Part shown: positions 59,608 to 64,000 of the stretch, piece by piece | Layout: every line of letters begins with the position of its first letter | How positions within the stretch are numbered: the stretch's first letter is position 1 | Origin: Flavobacteriaceae bacterium R38 | GTDB taxonomy: Bacteria; Bacteroidota; Bacteroidia; Flavobacteriales; Flavobacteriaceae | DNA length: 64,000 bases | Reading direction: 5' to 3' | NCBI GenBank assembly: GCA_009901575.1 | Contig: WXYP01000004.1 | Coordinates: forward strand, 479,050 to 543,049 | Position numbers and translations under genes: made by a program | Notes under the pieces: model-generated | Told to the model about the DNA's origin: nothing | Seen by the model: the letters and a program-made list of their open reading frames with translations, nothing else | Databases searched by the model: none

Positions 59608-60863
59608 TTTACTTCAATAATATCATTGATATTAGTAGTGTAACGAGGCGTAAGATGTTCCTGGCGCATTTTCCAGGTTCGATCTAAATCCTGACTGCCT
59701 AATTTTACTTTATAATCTCCTATCTTCTCATTGAGTCCGTCAATGACATCCATTAAAGGTTTATGTTTAGGATCTTGGGTATTAAACATGTCTAATTGCC
59801 TGTTGTTAGTAGGAACTAATCCGGAAACAATAACTCCGGCTCTCTTATATTTGATTCCGCTTTTATAAATACTTTTTAAGGCTTTAACGGCATGATTCGC
59901 AATGACCAGAGTAGAATCGGTAGCATAGGGAAGTGTAATGATGGTACTGGCACGATGTTGTCTATCTCCTTTTTTATGCCGGTTACTTCGAAGTATCACA
60001 ATAACCATATTACAACTGCTATGTTGCTTTCTTAATTTCTCCGCACAACTTGAAGCAAAAGTGGTAATTCGTTCTTTGATATTTTCGAAATCAGAATACG
60101 TATATTCAAAACTTCGGGTAGTAGCAATAGCTTTTTTATCCCTGGTATGATCGTCAAGATCTAAAGAAGGTTTTCCTTCCAGGTCCTTCTTCAATTTTAA
60201 CCCGGTAATAGCCATTTGTTTTCGTACCCATTCATCAGAAAGCTGCGTGAAATCGTAGGCTGTTTTTACTTGTCGTTTCCTTAAACGTTCAAGATTTCCA
60301 AGCCCGATCCCCCAAACCGATTCTATTAGAGTCCATTTCAAAGCTTTTAACCGTTTTTCATCAGAATCAATCACATAAACTCCATCAGTTTTATCTTTAA
60401 ACTTCTTGGCAATTTTGTTAGCGACTTTAGATAAACCTTTGGTGGGAGCAATTCCAATACTAATAGGCATTCCTGTCCATTGATATACCCTGTTTTTTAT
60501 TTCAAGTCCGTAACTGTTAAAATCATAATAGTCAAAACCTTCGAATTTTAAAAAAGCTTCGTCTACACTATAAATTTCCATATCCGGAGTAAATTGTTGC
60601 AATACATTCATAACCCGGGTACTCATATCACCATATAGCGGATAATTGGAAGAAAAGACGTGAATTCCGTGTTGTTTACAGAAATTTTTATACTTAAATG
60701 CAGCAGCAGCCATAGGTAAACCTAAGGCTTTAGCTTCATCACTACGAGAGATAAAACAACCATCATTATTAGAAAGGATGGCAATAGGTTTATTATTGAG
60801 TTGAGGTTGAAAAACCCGCTCGCAGGAGGCATAAAAGTTATTACAATCTACTAAGGCAAACAT
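59604..60863 (-). CDS. umuC: Y-family translesion DNA polymerase, UmuC-like
   Basis: This 419-aa Y-family polymerase starts MFALVDCNNFYASCERVFQP, with the catalytic Asp/DxN segment, and contains YSVDEAFLKFEGF (Asp-Glu) and the thumb/little-finger region (SIGIAPTKGLSKVANKIAKKF). A DUF4113-like C-terminal segment (NRQLDMFNTQDPKHKPLMDVIDGLNEKIG) is typical of UmuC. It is coupled to the downstream umuD. Two ATAGCTAT palindromes just upstream may be regulatory. It is likely induced after DNA damage. Confidence 0.94.
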   Translation of the reverse strand: MFALVDCNNFYASCERVFQPQLNNKPIAILSNNDGCFISRSDEAKALGLPMAAAAFKYKNFCKQHGIHVFSSNYPLYGDMSTRVMNVLQQFTPDMEIYSVDEAFLKFEGFDYYDFNSYGLEIKNRVYQWTGMPISIGIAPTKGLSKVANKIAKKFKDKTDGVYVIDSDEKRLKALKWTLIESVWGIGLGNLERLRKRQVKTAYDFTQLSDEWVRKQMAITGLKLKKDLEGKPSLDLDDHTRDKKAIATTRSFEYTYSDFENIKERITTFASSCAEKLRKQHSSCNMVIVILRSNRHKKGDRQHRASTIITLPYATDSTLVIANHAVKALKSIYKSGIKYKRAGVIVSGLVPTNNRQLDMFNTQDPKHKPLMDVIDGLNEKIGDYKVKLGSQDLDRTWKMRQEHLTPRYTTNINDIIEVK

Positions 60864-60888
60864 AGCTATAAAGATACTTAATAGCTAT
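60862..60888. promoter_or_regulatory. Two ATAGCTAT palindromes at the start of umuC
   Basis: Perfect self-complementary 8-mers lie at 60862-60869 (overlapping the start codon) and 60881-60888, 19 bp apart. They might be operator half-sites for damage control, but no known Bacteroidota LexA consensus is claimed. Confidence 0.25.
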
Positions 60889-60956
60889 GATATTTTTGAT
60901 TGAAAAATGTGATTAAAAAAATAACTGATTTATTTAGATTGAATTAAAATAGAACA

Positions 60957-60964
60957 TATATTTG
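60957..60964 (+). promoter_or_regulatory. Candidate -7 promoter box for small Cys/Lys-rich gene
   Basis: TATATTTG fits TAnnTTTG, 26 bp before the GTG at 60991. A TTG (60939-60941) lies 15 bp upstream, slightly closer than usual for the -33 element. Confidence 0.45.
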
Positions 60965-60990
60965 CATTTATTAAGATTAATTCTAAACAG

Positions 60991-61179
60991 GTGGGGAAGA
61001 AGAAGGAAAAAGCAAAGAAGAAAGCTAAAAAAGAAAAGAAACTGAAAGCAAAGCAAGAGCTTGTTGCTACGGTTATCGAAATCCCTAAGAAATGCAAAAG
61101 CAAGTGCTGCAATAAATATAAAAAAGGCAACCGTTGTAAACGTTGCCCTATGTTTGATCTCCTTAAGAAAGTAGCCTAA
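60991..61179 (+). CDS. Small basic Cys-rich protein, 62 aa
   Basis: The GTG start follows a good -7 box. The N-terminal half is a Lys/Ala-rich helix (KEKAKKKAKKEKK). The C-terminal half has a cysteine cluster, CKSKCC...RCKRCPM, that could bind a metal. Such small proteins occur in Flavobacteriaceae, but I do not know a function. It is divergent from umuC. The opposite-strand frame over the same bases is considered a shadow. Confidence 0.65.
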   Translation: MGKKKEKAKKKAKKEKKLKAKQELVATVIEIPKKCKSKCCNKYKKGNRCKRCPMFDLLKKVA

Positions 61180-61553
61180 AGACTTCCAATGTCATTCCTG
61201 CGAAAGCAGGAATTTGAATTCACACAAATAAATTTTAATTAAATAGATTCCTGCCTTCGCAGGAATGACAAACTTCGTTCGAAGAATACTTTGTATTAAT
61301 GTATGATAAAAGGTTCCTAAAACATTAGATAGGTTAGTTACTGAATGTTTGTTAAAAGACAATTCTTTCTCTGTGAGTATAGTATTTATTTTTCGTTAAA
61401 AATTATTGAAGCCCTGGAAATAATTTAGAAAAATAAATAAGGTTTTAAACTCTTGAAAAAGAGGATAAAAATACCTAAGAGAAAGTGCCCTTTTTATATT
61501 CCTTTTTGGGCAAGCAAAAAGGAATGAATACTAATATTAATTAAAAAAGAATA
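61180..61553. repeat. 374-bp gene-free repeat region
   Basis: It contains two convergent palindromic repeats (61194-61213 and 61247-61266) and, at 61381-61526, an inverted copy of the 146-bp element found at 39901-40046. No gene is seen. Confidence 0.85.
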
Positions 61554-62732
61554 TTATTTAAAAGCATTTAACCCGGTTACATCCAGTCCGGTAATTAATA
61601 AATGAATATCATGAGTTCCTTCGTAAGTAATTACACTTTCTAAATTCATAGAGTGGCGCATAATAGAATATTCTCCCGAAATTCCCATTCCTCCAAGCAT
61701 TTGTCTTGCTTCTCTGGCAATTTTAATAGCCATTTCTACATTATTACGTTTTGCCATAGAAATTTGTGCAGAAGTAGCCGTTCCGTTATTACGCATTACC
61801 CCAAGTTTCCAGGCTAATAATTGAGCCTTGGTAATCTCGGTAATCATTTCTGCTAATTTCTTTTGTTGTAATTGAAAAGAACCGATTGGTTTCCCAAATT
61901 GAAGACGTTCTTTACTATATCTGAGTGCTGTATCGTAGCAATCCATTGCAGCTCCGATAGCTCCCCATGCAATTCCGAAACGAGCAGAATCTAAGCATCC
62001 AAGTGGTGCGCCTAGTCCGCTTTTATTAGGTAATAAATTTTCTTTAGGAACTTTTACATTATCAAAAATTAATTCCCCGGTTGCAGAAGCACGAAGTGAC
62101 CATTTGTTATGTGTTTCAGGAGTAGAAAAACCTTCCATCCCGCGTTCAACAATTAATCCGTGAATTCTTCCTTCTTCATTTTTTGCCCAAACTACAGCTA
62201 CCTGTGCAAATGGCGCATTAGAGATCCACATTTTAGCACCATTTAAAAGGTAATGATCACCCATATCTTTAAAGTTGGTAATCATTCCACCAGGATTAGA
62301 TCCATGATCAGGTTCGGTTAATCCGAAACATCCCATCCATTCTCCACTGGCTAATTTTGGTAAGTACTTCTTGCGTTGCTCCTCGTTCCCATATTTCCAG
62401 ATAGGATACATCACTAAAGACGATTGTACCGATGCAGTAGAACGAACTCCGCTATCTCCCCTTTCAATTTCCTGCATGATCAATCCGTAACTTATTTGAT
62501 CAAGCCCTGCACCTCCATATTCTTCAGGAATGTAAGGTCCGAAAGCACCTATCTCTGCCAACCCTCCGATAATTTGCTCTGGAAATTCTGCACGCTGTGC
62601 ATAGTCTTCAATTATAGGAGATACTTCACGTTTTACCCACTGGCGAGCCGCATCTCTTACCAATTTGTGTTCGTCAGTTAATAATTCGTCTAGGTTGTAA
62701 TAATCAGGAGCCTCGAATAAGTCCGGTTTCAT
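61554..62732 (-). CDS. Acyl-CoA dehydrogenase, glutaryl-CoA dehydrogenase-like
   Basis: The 392-aa flavoenzyme has the three acyl-CoA dehydrogenase domains: N-terminal helices (DAARQWVKREVSPII), a middle beta domain (CFGLTEPDHGSNPGG for FAD/substrate contacts) and a C-terminal helical domain. The catalytic Glu is in ITYEGTHDIH. The start PDLFEAPDYYNLDELLTDE and the end ITGLDVTGLNAF are as in glutaryl-CoA dehydrogenases of Bacteroidota. It would convert glutaryl-CoA to crotonyl-CoA in Lys/Trp breakdown. A -33/-7 promoter pair lies upstream on the minus strand. Confidence 0.93.
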   Translation of the reverse strand: MKPDLFEAPDYYNLDELLTDEHKLVRDAARQWVKREVSPIIEDYAQRAEFPEQIIGGLAEIGAFGPYIPEEYGGAGLDQISYGLIMQEIERGDSGVRSTASVQSSLVMYPIWKYGNEEQRKKYLPKLASGEWMGCFGLTEPDHGSNPGGMITNFKDMGDHYLLNGAKMWISNAPFAQVAVVWAKNEEGRIHGLIVERGMEGFSTPETHNKWSLRASATGELIFDNVKVPKENLLPNKSGLGAPLGCLDSARFGIAWGAIGAAMDCYDTALRYSKERLQFGKPIGSFQLQQKKLAEMITEITKAQLLAWKLGVMRNNGTATSAQISMAKRNNVEMAIKIAREARQMLGGMGISGEYSIMRHSMNLESVITYEGTHDIHLLITGLDVTGLNAFK

Positions 62733-62833
62733 CTGTTAGTTTTTTTTAATTTTTAAATGTCAGATGGAATTTGCATATCAGAACTTTTAGATATCGGATA
62801 TGCCCATTTCATAGCGTAATTAATTTTGATAAG

Positions 62834-62864
62834 CAAAAATAATTAATGTAGTGTAACTCTACAA
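62834..62864 (-). promoter_or_regulatory. Candidate promoter of the acyl-CoA dehydrogenase gene
   Basis: On the minus strand, TTG (62864-62862) and TATTTTTG (62841-62834) are separated by 20 bp, as expected for Bacteroidota -33/-7 elements. This gives a leader of about 95 nt. Confidence 0.5.
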
Positions 62865-62874
62865 CGATTGCGAG

Positions 62875-63588
62875 CTACATTTTTAAATAAAAATTTCGTG
62901 TAAGTTGAATATACTCAGATGTATATTGATGTCGACTTTTTTCGATAGTTAGCTCTTGGGTCGGATAAATATATTGATGAAAAGTAAATTCTATTAAACT
63001 TCTTTTGATTTCACTTTCGGGAGTGCCTTTCACCCTGGTAATTCTTTTAGGAAATAAACCTTTATCTCTGGCGAGGTTTTTAAAAGAGATTTCTTCTTTA
63101 AAAGGAATAACGACGCTGAAACTTCCTGATGGAGAAAGCAACTGAGCTACACTCTCTATTAATTCGTCAAAAGGAAGCGAGATATTTTGGCGCGCTTTAT
63201 CTCTTGCTTCGTCACCACTTGAAACTATTTCACTGTAGAATGGCGGATTGGAAATAATAAGATCGTAAGGTTCATCAATTTCAGCTACAAATTCATCCAG
63301 CCCTGCATGATAACAAAACAGTCGATCCCCCCAGGGACTTTCTTCAAAATTTTGAACACATTGCTCATACGCTTTATCGTCTATTTCAATAGCATCGATA
63401 AGTTCAATATTGCTTCGTTGTGCTATCATTAGAGAAAGCAAACCGGTTCCGGCACCAATATCCAAAAAGGATGAGGGTTTAAAAGAAATATCGGTCCAGG
63501 CACCTAATAAAACGCCATCAGTACCAACTTTCATAGCACACTGATCTTGTTCTACGGTAAATTGTTTGAATTTAAATGGTTTTGTCAC
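62875..63588 (-). CDS. trmN6: tRNA1(Val) A37 N6-methyltransferase, TrmN6/YfiC-like
   Basis: The 237-aa Rossmann-fold methyltransferase has motif I (FLDIGAGTGLLSLMIAQRS) for S-adenosylmethionine and the catalytic NPPF (LIISNPPFYS) of N6-adenine methylases. The start segment (KFKQFTVEQDQCAMKVGTDGVLLGAW) is typical of TrmN6. It modifies A37 of tRNA1(Val). A -7 box (TATCTTTG) lies 34 bp upstream. It is monocistronic. Confidence 0.93.
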   Translation of the reverse strand: MTKPFKFKQFTVEQDQCAMKVGTDGVLLGAWTDISFKPSSFLDIGAGTGLLSLMIAQRSNIELIDAIEIDDKAYEQCVQNFEESPWGDRLFCYHAGLDEFVAEIDEPYDLIISNPPFYSEIVSSGDEARDKARQNISLPFDELIESVAQLLSPSGSFSVVIPFKEEISFKNLARDKGLFPKRITRVKGTPESEIKRSLIEFTFHQYIYPTQELTIEKSRHQYTSEYIQLTRNFYLKM

Positions 63589-63621
63589 TTAATGTTAAGT
63601 AAATGTAAATTTAATGTAAAA

Positions 63622-63629
63622 CAAAGATA
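63622..63629 (-). promoter_or_regulatory. Candidate -7 promoter box for trmN6
   Basis: Read on the minus strand this is TATCTTTG, matching TAnnTTTG, 33 bp before the start codon. The same 8-mer precedes the deaminase gene. Confidence 0.45.

Positions 63630-64000
<371 letters not shown>

Noticed and set aside
60857..60864. Minus-strand TATGTTTG resembling a -7 box at umuC
   Set aside because: It overlaps the umuC start codon, so it cannot act as its promoter.
60930..61130. 66-codon minus-strand frame rich in Phe/Ser
   Set aside because: It is the complement of the Lys-rich small gene; the plus frame has a promoter box and cysteine motif.
34255..61266. ATTCCTGCG...CGCAGGAAT palindromes considered as CRISPR repeats
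   Set aside because: They are scattered singly or in pairs across the window without regular spacers or cas genes; they are dispersed palindromic repeats.
62821..62828. Plus-strand TAATTTTG resembling a -7 box
   Set aside because: No plus-strand gene follows; the match is probably chance in AT-rich DNA.

Overview
The window looks like a chromosome segment from a marine member of the Flavobacteriaceae (Bacteroidota), possibly Aquimarina-like. The support is indirect. Coding density is AT-rich, several genes are preceded by the Bacteroidota -7 promoter box TAnnTTTG, Shine-Dalgarno sequences are weak or absent, many proteins carry lipoprotein signals, and the gene families (triple-Tyr propeller regulators, GH149/GH17/GH30/GH16 laminarin enzymes, DUF4202, ECF42-DGPF) are typical of that group. 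The genus is a guess. No rRNA, tRNA or CRISPR array was seen.

Layout. 1-1.8 kb: the 3' part of a membrane-anchored repeat protein that enters from outside the window. 1.8-6.7 kb: a secreted HExxH metallopeptidase-like protein, a two-component system, and a TetR regulator with an isochorismatase-family hydrolase sharing a candidate operator. 6.8-27.9 kb: the main accessory region, a beta-1,3-glucan (laminarin-type) utilisation locus. A membrane-spanning propeller/LuxR regulator is followed by a TIM-barrel glycosidase fused to a probable outer-membrane beta-barrel, a glycan-binding lipoprotein, a GH16 laminarinase, a PKD protein with near-identical tandem CBM repeats, a cytoplasmic beta-1,3-glucan phosphorylase (GH149-like), a GH17 lipoprotein, a GH30 lipoprotein, an MFS sugar transporter fused to a GH17 domain, and a free cytoplasmic GH17. 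It has no SusC/SusD pair. The genes can be read as a path: surface binding and cutting, outer-membrane passage, periplasmic trimming and debranching, inner-membrane import coupled to hydrolysis, and phosphorolysis to glucose-1-phosphate.

28-38.3 kb: mostly housekeeping genes: two ABC systems, a deaminase and a VOC lipoprotein, an ECF42 sigma factor with its DGPF partner, an M28 peptidase, and a tesA / ybbA-ybbP arrangement. 38.3-44.6 kb: a repeat-rich island with only three genes (a DUF4062-type protein, an unknown protein, an ABC-F ATPase) and several duplicated intergenic sequences, including a 128-bp direct repeat on both sides of the first two genes. 44.6-45.3 kb: a potassium-channel gene interrupted by one in-frame TAG.

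46.0-58.2 kb: two divergent operons encoding a type II secretion / type IV pilus-like machine: secretin, ATPase, inner-membrane platform, three pseudopilins, a prepilin peptidase lacking the usual N-terminal part, PilP-, PilN- and PilO-like assembly proteins, a beta-helical membrane protein in the position usually held by GspK, and two lipoproteins. 58.2-64 kb: an ORF6N protein with a 29-bp palindrome inside its gene, a umuC-umuD pair, a small Cys/Lys-rich protein, an acyl-CoA dehydrogenase of glutaryl-CoA type, a tRNA1(Val) m6A methyltransferase (TrmN6), and a heptanucleotide tandem repeat at the window edge.

All family assignments come from reading motifs and were not checked by database search.
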